Part shown: positions 43,445 through 51,769 of the stretch, piece after piece
Position numbering within the stretch: position 1 is the stretch's first letter
Layout: each line of letters starts with the position of its first letter
DNA from: an uncultured Acetatifactor sp.
GTDB taxonomy: Bacteria > Bacillota > Clostridia > Lachnospirales > Lachnospiraceae
Assembly (NCBI GenBank): GCA_934426825.1
Contig: CAKRYI010000007.1
Coordinates: 1 to 64,000, forward strand
Direction of reading: 5' to 3'
Length of the DNA stretch: 64,000 nucleotides
The notes under the pieces: model-generated
Databases searched by the model: none
What the model was told of the DNA's origin: nothing
Seen by the model: only the letters and a program-made list of their open reading frames with translations
Program-made: the position numbers and the translations under genes

Positions 43445-44737
43445 ATGAAACGTAAAATAACGTCAAAGTTATATGAGTGGAAAAATATGTTAAATAGTAG
43501 AATGCCATTGCTGATTTACGGTGCACGTCAGGTCGGAAAAACATTTGAGATGCGTGAGTTTGGGGCATTGTATTACAAGAATACCATCTATGTAAACTTT
43601 GAAACGGATGAAAGAATCGGAAAATATTTTGAAACAGATATTCATGCAGATCATGTGATATCTGTTTTGGAAAAATACTATCAGGCTAAGATTGTACCTG
43701 AAAATACACTTATTATTTTTGATGAAATTCAAATGTGTGAAAGAGCATTGACTTCGTTAAAATATTTTTCGGAAGAGACCCCGGAATATCATGTAATGGC
43801 TGCGGGAAGCCTGTTGGGTGTAGCAGTGAACCGGGAAAAATATTCTTTTCCGGTAGGCAAAGTTCAGATGCTGACTATGTACCCAATGGATCTGGAAGAG
43901 GTATTGTGGGCAAAGGGAAAACGGATGCTTGCAGATACGATCCGGGAACATTATGAAAACAACCAGCCGTTAGATGAAATACTCCATGAGGAGGCCATGC
44001 AGGAATTTTATCATTATTGTATTGTGGGTGGTATGCCTGCGGCGGTGAAGGCCGATCTTGCAAAAGACAGTCCTATAGAGCAGACAGAAATCCGGCAGAT
44101 GTTATTAAATTCTTATATTGCAGATATGACCAAATATGCGAATCAGTCAGATACGATACGTATTTTTGAAGCATATGATTCCCTTCCGGCACAGCTGGCA
44201 AAGGATGCCAAAAAATTTCAGTATAAGTTGATAAAATCAGGCGCACGGGCATCTCAATATGGAGATGCAATCGACTGGTTGATTCGGGCAGGAATTGTGA
44301 ATAAGTGTATGAAATGCAGTCAGGGATTTTATCCGGTTGCAGCATATCAGGATGTGAGTGCATTCAAATTATATTATAGTGATATGGGTATTATGTCCGC
44401 CAGACTGGGAATGACTTTGGAGGCGCTACAGGGTAAGGAAACAGAGCATTTTCGGGGTATACTGACAGAAAACTATGTTGCAATTGCACTGAAAACGAAT
44501 GGCTATGATCTTCATTATTGGGAATCGGATAATACTGCAGAAGTAGATTTCCTTATACAGAAAGATAGTCATGTAATTCCGGTGGAATGTAAAGCCGGAA
44601 ACCATGTGAAAGCTAAAAGTATGATGGTTTATATGGAAAAATATGCTCCGGTTTATGCAATTCGGATTTCAGCAAGAAATTTTGGAATGGTAAATGGGAT
44701 AAAGGCAGTGCCATTATATAGTGTGTTTTGTATCTGA
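43445..44737 (+). CDS. AAA ATPase with DUF4143 domain
   Basis: The 430-residue protein has a P-loop (LLIYGARQVGKTFEM, residues about 20-33), Walker B (TLIIFDEIQMCERAL) and sensor region AAGSLLGVAV, then the C-terminal DUF4143 domain with a PD-(D/E)XK-like core (NTAEVDFLIQKDSHVIPVECKAG). Such ATPases are common, mobile accessory genes in gut Firmicutes, and their function is unknown. Its TGA stop lies in the first bases of the duplicated rlmI end. AGGAG lies 11 bp before the ATG. Confidence 0.88.
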   Translation: MKRKITSKLYEWKNMLNSRMPLLIYGARQVGKTFEMREFGALYYKNTIYVNFETDERIGKYFETDIHADHVISVLEKYYQAKIVPENTLIIFDEIQMCERALTSLKYFSEETPEYHVMAAGSLLGVAVNREKYSFPVGKVQMLTMYPMDLEEVLWAKGKRMLADTIREHYENNQPLDEILHEEAMQEFYHYCIVGGMPAAVKADLAKDSPIEQTEIRQMLLNSYIADMTKYANQSDTIRIFEAYDSLPAQLAKDAKKFQYKLIKSGARASQYGDAIDWLIRAGIVNKCMKCSQGFYPVAAYQDVSAFKLYYSDMGIMSARLGMTLEALQGKETEHFRGILTENYVAIALKTNGYDLHYWESDNTAEVDFLIQKDSHVIPVECKAGNHVKAKSMMVYMEKYAPVYAIRISARNFGMVNGIKAVPLYSVFCI

Positions 44738-44827
44738 AGTTTTACATTTTTCAGGTCGTAGACGAACGCTAGGCGTTCGTCTAGAAAAGTAAGAGCCGGA
44801 AGGTGTCGAAAATGCGTGATTTTTTAG
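44731..44827 (+). pseudogene. Diverged relic of the rlmI 3' end with palindromic insertion
   Basis: From 44731 the sequence matches 42154-42228, the last 12 codons of rlmI and about 30 bp beyond, at roughly 75 percent identity. A 20-bp insertion creates the perfect hairpin TAGACGAACGC-TAG-GCGTTCGTCTA (44759-44783). The relic cannot be expressed as part of rlmI. It marks the right edge of DNA inserted behind rlmI, or of a recombination event that replaced the gene end. Confidence 0.7.
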
Positions 44828-44845
44828 ATGGAGGAGTAAGGATAA

Positions 44846-45610
44846 ATGAATGGGCAAATGTTTCAAATTGCATCTATCGTAGCGGCATGCAAAAAAGCTA
44901 TGCAGTTGAATGAACCGATTCAATATTTTCCGGTGAGGTTTGAAAATAGTATTGAATTTGAATTTTTACCCCAAATGGGGATGACAAAATATACTGCACC
45001 AAATGTTACGGCATGGTTTGAGCAAATAAGGAAAAATCAAGTGACAGATGTAAAGTTGCTTTGTCCATATTCGGTGAAAGATAGAGGTCTTTTGGGATTT
45101 TCAAATACGACAGAAAGTTCTATTCTATGTTTTCACAGAAATGGAAAGGTGACATATTTTGTACCTAAATGGCAATTTGATTCTGTACGAAGAAATTGGA
45201 ACATTTTGTATTCTGAGCATGAGTGGCCTAATCCACCATCCCAAAAGCCACGGTTTGAAAACAACACGGATTCGTTCCGGGAAGTGTTATTATCTATTAG
45301 AGAATTAGCCATAAAAATAGGGTGCGAAAATTTCGCACACATTTTCTCTTCTGCTGTAAACCTCTTGGATGGATTCGGCGAATATCCGGATAAAAAATAT
45401 GGATTAGAATTGCCGCAAATTCCACAGCAAAATCTTCGGATGTTTGAAGCGGCAGGCATTGCAGATGTTTTTGGTGCAATGGGTTCTTGGAATGATAGTC
45501 CCCCGTATCTGGCGCACGAAAAAGGATTGGATAAAGAATACGAAACACTTTCCGCTGACTTGTTGAAGAACATAAGACTTGCTATTTTGTATGCTATTAA
45601 CGAGTGGTAA
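44846..45610 (+). CDS. Hypothetical protein
   Basis: I do not recognise the family. The 254-residue protein has no signal peptide or membrane segment. The first 140 residues look like a beta-rich domain with many aromatic residues (ILCFHRNGKVTYFVPKWQF). The rest is helical, with LAIKIGCENFAHIFSSAV and NLRMFEAAGIADVFGAMGSW. GGAGGAGTAAGG precedes the ATG, so it is probably translated. It sits in the AT-rich islet between a DUF4143 ATPase gene and a remnant of another. Confidence 0.6.
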   Translation: MNGQMFQIASIVAACKKAMQLNEPIQYFPVRFENSIEFEFLPQMGMTKYTAPNVTAWFEQIRKNQVTDVKLLCPYSVKDRGLLGFSNTTESSILCFHRNGKVTYFVPKWQFDSVRRNWNILYSEHEWPNPPSQKPRFENNTDSFREVLLSIRELAIKIGCENFAHIFSSAVNLLDGFGEYPDKKYGLELPQIPQQNLRMFEAAGIADVFGAMGSWNDSPPYLAHEKGLDKEYETLSADLLKNIRLAILYAINEW

Positions 45611-45665
45611 GATTGATTGGCTGATTCAGACCGGAATTGTAAATAAATATATGATTGAGAAGTAA
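45609..45665 (+). pseudogene. Remnant of a second DUF4143 ATPase gene
   Basis: An 18-codon in-frame stretch (KIDWLIQTGIVNKYMIEK, then stop) matches AIDWLIRAGIVNKCMKCS of the intact DUF4143 ATPase at about 44270-44325, including 12 of the first 14 residues. No other part of such a gene is present, so it is a decayed fragment that overlaps the end of the preceding gene. Confidence 0.7.
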
Positions 45666-45693
45666 ATCTATACGAAATGGGGTATAAAAAATA

Positions 45694-47067
45694 ATGAAAC
45701 AACATGAGACAAAAAGAAGTTCGTTTTCCGGGAAAATAGGATTTGTACTATCGGCGGCGGGGGCTTCTGTAGGATTAGGTAATATCTGGAGATTTCCATA
45801 TCTGGCGGCAAAATACGGAGGGGGAATTTTCCTTGTTATTTATATTATTTTGGCATTAACATTTGGATATACCATGATAATAGCGGAAACATCGTTAGGT
45901 CGAATGACCCAAAAAAGTCCTGTAGGAGCATATGCTTCTTTTGGAAAGTCAAAATGGATTTCGGCAGGAGGATGGATAAATGCAATTATTCCAATCCTTA
46001 TAGTGCCGTATTATTCCGTGATTGGCGGATGGGTAATAAAATATCTTGTTGAGTACGCCATAGGGCAGACACAGGCTGTAGCGGCGGACGGATATTTTTC
46101 TGAATTCATTGCTGACGGTGTTTCAACGGAGATTTACTTTGTTATTTTTTCAGTGATTGTGTTAGTCATTATTTATGCCGGCGTACGCAATGGAATTGAA
46201 CGTGTTTCAAAGTTCATGATGCCGGTTCTTGTGATTTTATCTTTGATAATTACGGTATATTCCGTGACAAGGCCGGGAGCTTTGGCTGGTGTGAAGTATT
46301 TTTTGGTGCCAAATGTCAGTAATTTCTCGTGGATGACAGTTGTGTCAGCTATGGGACAGATGTTTTATTCACTTTCCATTGCAATGGGCATTTTGGTTAC
46401 ATTTGGTTCATATATGCAAAAAGAAACTTCTGTCGAGGAATCGACAAAGCAAGTTGAGATTTTCGATACAGCGATTGCCATTATGGCGGGACTTATGATT
46501 ATTCCGGCAGTTTTCGCTTTCTCCGGTGGGGATGCGGAAACGCTTCAGGCAGGACCGGCGCTTATGTTTATTACGATTCCCAAAGTTTTTGCGAGTATGG
46601 GTTTGGGAACTTTTACGGGAGTACTGTTTTTCCTGCTGGTTCTTTTTGCCGCACTGACCAGTTCCATTGCATTGACAGAAAGTGCGGTTTCTACTTTTGA
46701 GGATGAATTCGGATGGAGCAGAAAGAAAGCTACGGTTGTCATCAGTGTGATTATGATAGTGCTTGGAAGTTTGTCGGCGCTGGGATATGGCCCGCTTTCC
46801 AATGTGAAAATAATGGGCATGCAGCTTCTGGACTTCTTTGATTTCCTGACAAATACCGTTATGATGCCCATTGCTGCGATAGCAACCTGCCTGCTTATAT
46901 CAAAAGTTGTCGGCGTAAAGCGTGTTGAGGAAGAAGTGACTTATGGAAAGGGCACATTTCGCAGAAAAAAGATATTCTGTTTTATGATTCAATATTTGTG
47001 TCCGATTTTTGCGGCATTAATTTTACTGAGTTCTATCGCAAATGCGTTTGGCTGGATTTCGATGTAA
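45694..47067 (+). CDS. Sodium-dependent amino-acid symporter (NSS/SNF family)
   Basis: The 457-residue protein has about eleven membrane segments, as usual for bacterial NSS members related to LeuT. The first segment has the sodium and substrate site GASVGLGNIWRFPYLAAKYGG. Others are GMILV-type segments with YSLSIAMGILVTFGSY (segment 6 region) and AALTSSIALTES (sodium site, segment 8). It imports an amino acid with sodium; which one is not readable. The ribosome binding site is weak (GGGGT). Confidence 0.9.
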   Translation: MKQHETKRSSFSGKIGFVLSAAGASVGLGNIWRFPYLAAKYGGGIFLVIYIILALTFGYTMIIAETSLGRMTQKSPVGAYASFGKSKWISAGGWINAIIPILIVPYYSVIGGWVIKYLVEYAIGQTQAVAADGYFSEFIADGVSTEIYFVIFSVIVLVIIYAGVRNGIERVSKFMMPVLVILSLIITVYSVTRPGALAGVKYFLVPNVSNFSWMTVVSAMGQMFYSLSIAMGILVTFGSYMQKETSVEESTKQVEIFDTAIAIMAGLMIIPAVFAFSGGDAETLQAGPALMFITIPKVFASMGLGTFTGVLFFLLVLFAALTSSIALTESAVSTFEDEFGWSRKKATVVISVIMIVLGSLSALGYGPLSNVKIMGMQLLDFFDFLTNTVMMPIAAIATCLLISKVVGVKRVEEEVTYGKGTFRRKKIFCFMIQYLCPIFAALILLSSIANAFGWISM

Positions 47068-47082
47068 TTTCTGCGGATGATG

Positions 47083-47123
47083 TTGGCCAGCCCTCCAGAC
47101 GAAAGAAAGGAGGGCATTGCCAA
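47083..47123 (+). promoter_or_regulatory. Hairpin hiding the toxin ribosome binding site
   Basis: GCCCTCC pairs with GGAGGGC, extended by TTGGC/GCCAA, so the Shine-Dalgarno AGGAGG is in the 3' arm of a hairpin that ends at the toxin ATG. This resembles the translational lock of type I toxin mRNAs. Confidence 0.6.
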
Positions 47124-47218
47124 TGTATGTTACATATGCTGATTTGATTCAGATTGGAATATTCATTTGCACCCTTGTGGGATTGTGTTAAACAATTTTC
47201 AAGGGAAGACGAAAATAG
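47123..47218 (+). pseudogene. Holin-like type I toxin gene with in-frame stop
   Basis: The reading frame encodes a small hydrophobic peptide starting MYVTYADLIQIGIFICTL, like the putative holin-like toxins (MxTYxxL start, one membrane segment, basic tail). It stops at TAA (47189-47191) after 22 codons. The same frame then continues TIFKGRRK to TAG at 47216, the expected basic tail. A change of the stop to TAT or TAC would restore a 31-residue toxin. It is therefore likely inactive, or truncated. Confidence 0.65.
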
Positions 47219-47315
47219 CCGCCATTACCACGAATAATGACGGCTGTTGATAAAACAGTTATCTAATTGTTTAGAGGTAAGCCGCTTCTCTGGCTTTTCC
47301 TCTTTCTATGGTTAA
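47205..47315 (-). ncRNA. Candidate antisense antitoxin RNA
   Basis: On the minus strand, TGT-TATATT (about 47312-47320) is an extended -10. The RNA would form a hairpin (GAGG..AAGCC/GGCTT..CTC). It would end at a terminator, AGCCGTCATTA/TAATGGCGGCT followed by ATTTT, overlapping the 3' end of the toxin frame. This convergent, 3'-overlapping layout is that of TxpA/RatA-type systems. Confidence 0.45.
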
Positions 47316-47423
47316 TATAACATATTCTATGAACGCCTGCGAGCCAAAATATGCTTGATATTTAAGGATTTTCAGGCATTTTGAAGCAAAGCGAAATACC
47401 GTTCTTTAAAATCATGAAATTTC

Positions 47424-48287
47424 CTAGTTCATTCTAAAATACAGGGTATCCTCATCTGCAACATCATAGATAGTCACATTTTCCAATTCCGGTGCACGTT
47501 TGCCGAACACAACCACAGTGCCGTCGTAGCCGGTGGGTGTACACACATAAAAATAAAAATCTATGGTGCAGGAGGTTGCGTCGGATTCGATATTATGATA
47601 GCAAATGGCTTCACATTCATAATCGGTTCCGTGGAAATTTACCGTATAGGTTCTGGCTGCATAATCGGACAGAGGAATGATTTCCTTATCCCGACAACTG
47701 CTGTCCCAACCGTCAATGTCGTAAAAGTCTTCATAAAAGTAACAAAATCCTGCTCCGCCGGTAAAAGGGTTGCCATCGGTAAACTGAGCGGTTGCGTGAA
47801 GAATATGCCACTCGTATCCTTCTTTTTTCTCGAGAGCGTAAAGCGGCTCCTCTTCAACAGTCTCGTATTCGGAGAAAGTAAGACTTCCGGTAAGCTCTTT
47901 GGAAGGATCATCATGGCAAATGGCAACCAAATTGTAGGTACCGCCCAGTTCCGTGTTAATGACATAACCATTTTCATCAAAGGCTGCCGGCAAAGGGTCA
48001 CCTTCCGTTGCACCGCATGTACTGCAGGTTTTGGGGTCCTGATAGTTGGCGTCAATCCATGTGTGCTCTTCCGTTTCCTCTGTAAGCATATCCGTTTCGT
48101 CTGTTTTATCTTCAGGAATAGGCATTTCGCTTTCGTTGTAGTCTTGCTGTGATTCCTGCACTGTACTCTCGGAAACGTTCGTGTTCTGCGTTCTTTTTCC
48201 CTGTCCCGCTACAAGCAGGACGCCCACTGTACCTGCTGCAACGACAGCGCCGGCTCCGGCAATCCATATATATTTTGCGCTTTTCAT
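47424..48287 (-). CDS. Membrane-anchored surface protein of unknown function
   Basis: The 287-residue protein has an N-terminal membrane anchor (about 7-28) without a lipobox Cys. A Glu/Thr/Ser-rich linker (about 32-75) follows, then a short cysteine motif HTWIDANYQDPKTCSTCGAT found in many surface proteins of gut Firmicutes. The outer domain is about 180 residues, rich in aromatic and acidic residues, with further cysteines. The function is unknown. AGGAGG precedes the ATG. No neighbouring gene suggests a role. Confidence 0.65.
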   Translation of the reverse strand: MKSAKYIWIAGAGAVVAAGTVGVLLVAGQGKRTQNTNVSESTVQESQQDYNESEMPIPEDKTDETDMLTEETEEHTWIDANYQDPKTCSTCGATEGDPLPAAFDENGYVINTELGGTYNLVAICHDDPSKELTGSLTFSEYETVEEEPLYALEKKEGYEWHILHATAQFTDGNPFTGGAGFCYFYEDFYDIDGWDSSCRDKEIIPLSDYAARTYTVNFHGTDYECEAICYHNIESDATSCTIDFYFYVCTPTGYDGTVVVFGKRAPELENVTIYDVADEDTLYFRMN

Positions 48288-48354
48288 AAAAGAATCCTCC
48301 TTTACAATTTCTCTTAACCTTAATTTACTGCTTTTCCAGGGGAATCGTCAAGGT

Positions 48355-48474
48355 GAAAACTGCAAAAAGCCGCTGGCTGAAAATTGCAAAAAGCCGCTGT
48401 CGGAGAACTGCAAAAGTCTGCTATTGAAAAACTGCAAAAAGTTGTTGACCGAAAATTGCAAAGAATTGCTGCAG
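48355..48474. repeat. Five tandem 24-bp repeats
   Basis: Five 24-bp units (48355, 48379, 48403, 48427, 48451) share a core like AAAACTGCAAAAAG. Read on the plus strand each encodes an octapeptide of the type ENCKKPLx, and several differences are silent (GAA/GAG, AAC/AAT, CTG/TTG). The frame stops at TAG just after but has no convincing start. The rest of 48288-48827 holds the padR promoter and operator. Confidence 0.75.
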
Positions 48475-48582
48475 GAAATTTAGGACAATTACCTACCCAA
48501 ATGGACAATCTGTTGCAGTCATGCAAATTTTCAAAAATTCAGTTCAGAAACATTCTCAAAGAATAAGTCCGAAAAGAAAAAC

Positions 48583-48640
48583 TTGACATATATAGACTGC
48601 CGATATATCATATAAAAGAAATATATAGGTTACCTATATA
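48583..48640 (+). promoter_or_regulatory. padR promoter and operator
   Basis: TTGACA (48583-48588), a 17-nt spacer and TATCAT (48606-48611). The palindrome TATATAGGT-T-ACCTATATA (48622-48640) follows the likely start site and suits a PadR dimer. A long leader of about 190 nt separates it from the gene. Confidence 0.6.
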
Positions 48641-48827
48641 CTATATGCGCATACAATCATACGCCACATTATACACAGACTGCACTGCACATATAAAAAG
48701 TACCTGCCCACAGCCATCTATATATAAAACATATGAAACGCATGCGGACACATGAAAATGACGGAAAGCAAAAAAGCAAACAAAAAGGCAAACAAAAACC
48801 AAACAGAAAACAAGGAGGAAGCGTAAT

Positions 48828-49160
48828 ATGGCGGTTGATAAGACTTTGGTATCGGGAAGCATGACAATGCTGATTTTACGGTTGTTGTCGGAGAAGGACA
48901 TGTACGGATATGAGATGATTGACGCCCTGCGGAAGAAATCACAAAATGTGTTTGAATTAAAGGCGGGCACTTTATATCCTCTGTTACACGGGCTGGAGGA
49001 CAAGGGACTCCTTACGGTGTACGAGAGCGAATATGCGGGCAAAACCAGAAAGTATTACCGTATTACGAAGGAAGGCACAAAGGTACTGGAAAAGAAGATG
49101 AGCGAGTGGAAAGAGTATCAGGGAGCCGTTACCAATGTTCTGGCAATGGGAGGGATTTAA
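48828..49160 (+). CDS. PadR family transcriptional regulator
   Basis: This 110-residue protein is a short PadR winged helix: MTMLILRLLSEKDMYGYEMIDAL, LKAGTLYPLLHGLEDKGLLT and RKYYRITKEGTKVL. PadR proteins usually repress an adjacent membrane-protein gene. Here the next gene starts one base after its stop, with GGGAGGGA as ribosome binding site, so the pair forms a tight operon. Autoregulation through the palindrome at 48622 is likely. Confidence 0.9.
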   Translation: MAVDKTLVSGSMTMLILRLLSEKDMYGYEMIDALRKKSQNVFELKAGTLYPLLHGLEDKGLLTVYESEYAGKTRKYYRITKEGTKVLEKKMSEWKEYQGAVTNVLAMGGI

Positions 49161-49161
49161 G

Positions 49162-50436
49162 ATGGAAGAATATATCAGAGTATTGTTGGAACAGATTCGA
49201 TGTAAAAAAGCCCATGCCGCCATCCGGGAGGAACTCTGCACACATATGGAAGAACAGACAGCGGACAATATGGCTGCGGGAATGAGCAGGGAGGAGGCGG
49301 AAGCTGCCGCCGTAAAGGATATGGGCAGTCCGGTGGAGACAGGCATATCTTTGGACAGAATCCACAGACCGCAAATGGCATGGGGAATTCTGGGGCTTAT
49401 GGCGGTTATCACGCTGCTTGCAAATGTGCTGATGCACTCCCGGACTTTTACCGGATATTCCTGTATCGGTTTTGTGCTCATGGTACTGGTTTATCGTCTG
49501 GATTATACGTTCGTGGGCAGATTTTCCAAAATCATTGCGGCGGCATTTCTGCTGCTCGGGTTCGCCTATGTATGGGTCGAACCGGGTATGAATCTGTATC
49601 AGATGCTGTTTTCGGCAATGATGTTGTATGTGCCGGTTTATGCGGCAGTGGTTTATAAATACCACGGCACAGGCTACAGCGGAATTATCAAGTCTGTTTT
49701 GTGGCTGGTTGCGCCGGTCTTTTTGGCATTATGTTTACCCAACCGTCCACTGGCGGTGATTTTGTTTATGTCCATGCTGATTGTGCTGACACTGGCAATT
49801 CAAAAGGGCTGGTTTTCGGTGGAGAGAAAGAAAGCGACCGCACTGTTGTGGGCAGTGATGTTGGGCATTCCGGTACCGGCGCTTTTCGTTTTTCTGCGTT
49901 TTGGAATGCGGGAGTATCAGTATGAGAGGATTATGGCATGGATTACAAAAAGCGGGGACGGCGCTTATCAGATGCAGGCTATCCGCCGGTATTTAGACGG
50001 CAGCACATGGGTGGGAAAAAGTGCGGAATATCAGGATATTGTGAACTCCCTGCCGGACTGGGACAGCGGTTTTTCCCTTACCTATTTCACGGCAAGTTAC
50101 GGTAAGATTGTAGGAATCGGAGCTTGCGCCCTCCTTTTGGTTTTGGTGTGCGCGGCGTTTCTTGCCTGCACCCGTCAGAAAAATCAGCTTGGAATGTTGA
50201 TGGGAGTGGCAAGCGCTATGATTTTGGCGGTTAATACGTCCGTAAATCTGTTGGAGAATGCCGGCGTTCTGCCGATAACCCAGACATTTCTGCCGTTTTT
50301 CTCCGCCGGGGGAAGTACAATACTGGTCAGTTATATTTTAATTGGAATCATATTGAGCGTGTACCGCTACCGGAATGTGTATGCGGCACACGCAAATGTG
50401 AAACTGCCTTCATTCAAAATGACGATAGACTTGTAA
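49162..50436 (+). CDS. SEDS (FtsW/RodA/SpoVE-like) protein with N-terminal HAAS-like domain
   Basis: The 424-residue protein begins with a soluble helical domain (1-75; REELCTHMEEQTADNMAAGM, AAVKDMGSPVETG) like those on proteins controlled by PadR. About nine to ten membrane segments follow. The C-terminal block (SVNLLENAGVLPITQTFLPFFSAGGSTILVSYI in outline) matches the SEDS signature of FtsW/RodA glycan polymerases. The extracellular loop before it has PDWDSGFSLTYFTASYG, where an Asp could match the catalytic Asp of SEDS enzymes. No class B penicillin-binding protein is adjacent. Polymerase activity is inference. Confidence 0.7.
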   Translation: MEEYIRVLLEQIRCKKAHAAIREELCTHMEEQTADNMAAGMSREEAEAAAVKDMGSPVETGISLDRIHRPQMAWGILGLMAVITLLANVLMHSRTFTGYSCIGFVLMVLVYRLDYTFVGRFSKIIAAAFLLLGFAYVWVEPGMNLYQMLFSAMMLYVPVYAAVVYKYHGTGYSGIIKSVLWLVAPVFLALCLPNRPLAVILFMSMLIVLTLAIQKGWFSVERKKATALLWAVMLGIPVPALFVFLRFGMREYQYERIMAWITKSGDGAYQMQAIRRYLDGSTWVGKSAEYQDIVNSLPDWDSGFSLTYFTASYGKIVGIGACALLLVLVCAAFLACTRQKNQLGMLMGVASAMILAVNTSVNLLENAGVLPITQTFLPFFSAGGSTILVSYILIGIILSVYRYRNVYAAHANVKLPSFKMTIDL

Positions 50437-50442
50437 TAAGAT

Positions 50443-51768
50443 TTAGTATTTGTATTTCTTGCGCTTGCAAATCAGGAACAAAGCGGTGGCAGTTACGGAC
50501 ATAACTTCGGCGCCCACGATGGACAGCCAGATTCCGTCCAATCCCCAGATAAGCGGGAAAATCAACACGGCAGCTATCTGGAATACCAGTGTACGAAGAA
50601 AAGCAATCAGAGCGGAGGTCAAACCGTCGTTGAGTGCCGTGAAAAAGGACGAACCGAAAATGGAGAAACCGGAAAACAGGAAAGAAAAGGAGAAGACGAA
50701 AAAGGCTCTCACAGTGATTTCCATTAATTCCGCATCGTAACCTACAAAAAGTCTGGACAGAGGGACTGCTAAAAGTTCACCCGCCGCAAACATGACGATG
50801 GCACAAATGGCAATCATCCGCAGACTTTTTTTCAGAAGTCCCTTTAACTCATCATAATTTTGCGCTCCATAGTGGTAGCCGACAATCGGAGCGGCGCCCA
50901 CGGCGTAACCGATAAAGATTGCCACAAAAATCATGGAGACATACATCAGCACCCCGTATGCGGCAATACCGTTTTCTCCGGCATATTTCATAAGCTGCAT
51001 ATTGTAAAGCATGCTTACAATAGACATAGAGATGTTGCTCATAAATTCAGAAGAACCGTTGGTGCAGGTTTTGAACAGTGCACTTTTGTCAAAATGAAAT
51101 TTGCCAAGGCGCAGGCTGCTGCTGTTGGGGCGGATGAAGTAAATGAGCGGAATGATACCGCCGACAAACTGGCTGAGAGCGGTAGCAGCCGCAGCACCGG
51201 CAAGTCCCCATGAAAAGACCGCTACAAACAGGGCGTCCAACACCATGTTGGTAAGTCCGGCAGCGACGGTGACGTATAATCCCAGTTTGGGTTTTTCTGC
51301 CGTAGAAAACAGACATTGAAATTCAAACTGCAGGACATAAAAGGGCAGGGCAACGAGAATGATTCTGCCGTAGAGAATACAGTTTTCCAAAAGCTGTCCC
51401 TCAGCACCCATCAGCATGGCAATGGGGCGCAGCAAGGCAAAGCCGAGTATGCCAAACAAAACACCCAGAGCGGCGGATACCCCTACAATCATGGAAAAGA
51501 TTTCATTTGCTTTCTTGAGATGACCGGTACCCATTGTCATGGAGATTAAGGCAGCGCCGCCGGTTCCGAACATGAATCCGATGCAGCCTAAAATCATAAG
51601 CACGGGCATAATGAGGTTGACTGCGGCAAATTGTGTTTTCCCGGCAAAATTGGAAACGAAAAAGCCGTCAACCACGCCGTAGATGGAAGTAAATATCATC
51701 ATAATGATGGATGGAAAGGTAAAACGCAGTAAACGTTTGTAAGTAAAGTGGTCTGATAACTGTATCAT
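50443..51768 (-). CDS. MATE family efflux transporter
   Basis: The 441-residue protein has about twelve membrane segments in two homologous halves. The N-terminus SIIMMIFTSIYGVVDGFFVSNFAG is typical of MATE exporters, as is GAAPIVGYHYGAQNYDELKGLLKKSL in the second half. Such pumps export cationic drugs or dyes with sodium or protons. It starts one base after the marR stop codon, so the pump is made together with its regulator. It converges with the SEDS gene with a 6-bp gap and no terminator. Confidence 0.9.
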   Translation of the reverse strand: MIQLSDHFTYKRLLRFTFPSIIMMIFTSIYGVVDGFFVSNFAGKTQFAAVNLIMPVLMILGCIGFMFGTGGAALISMTMGTGHLKKANEIFSMIVGVSAALGVLFGILGFALLRPIAMLMGAEGQLLENCILYGRIILVALPFYVLQFEFQCLFSTAEKPKLGLYVTVAAGLTNMVLDALFVAVFSWGLAGAAAATALSQFVGGIIPLIYFIRPNSSSLRLGKFHFDKSALFKTCTNGSSEFMSNISMSIVSMLYNMQLMKYAGENGIAAYGVLMYVSMIFVAIFIGYAVGAAPIVGYHYGAQNYDELKGLLKKSLRMIAICAIVMFAAGELLAVPLSRLFVGYDAELMEITVRAFFVFSFSFLFSGFSIFGSSFFTALNDGLTSALIAFLRTLVFQIAAVLIFPLIWGLDGIWLSIVGAEVMSVTATALFLICKRKKYKY

Positions 51769-51769
51769 T

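Noticed and set aside
42196..47423. Integrative element or prophage
   Set aside because: Base composition and relics suggest imported DNA, but no integrase, recombinase, transfer or phage gene is present.
47424..48287. Lipoprotein assignment
   Set aside because: The N-terminal hydrophobic segment has no lipobox Cys, so a membrane anchor is more likely.
48355..48474. Possible CRISPR array
   Set aside because: The repeats are directly adjacent 24-bp units without unique spacers, and there are no cas genes.
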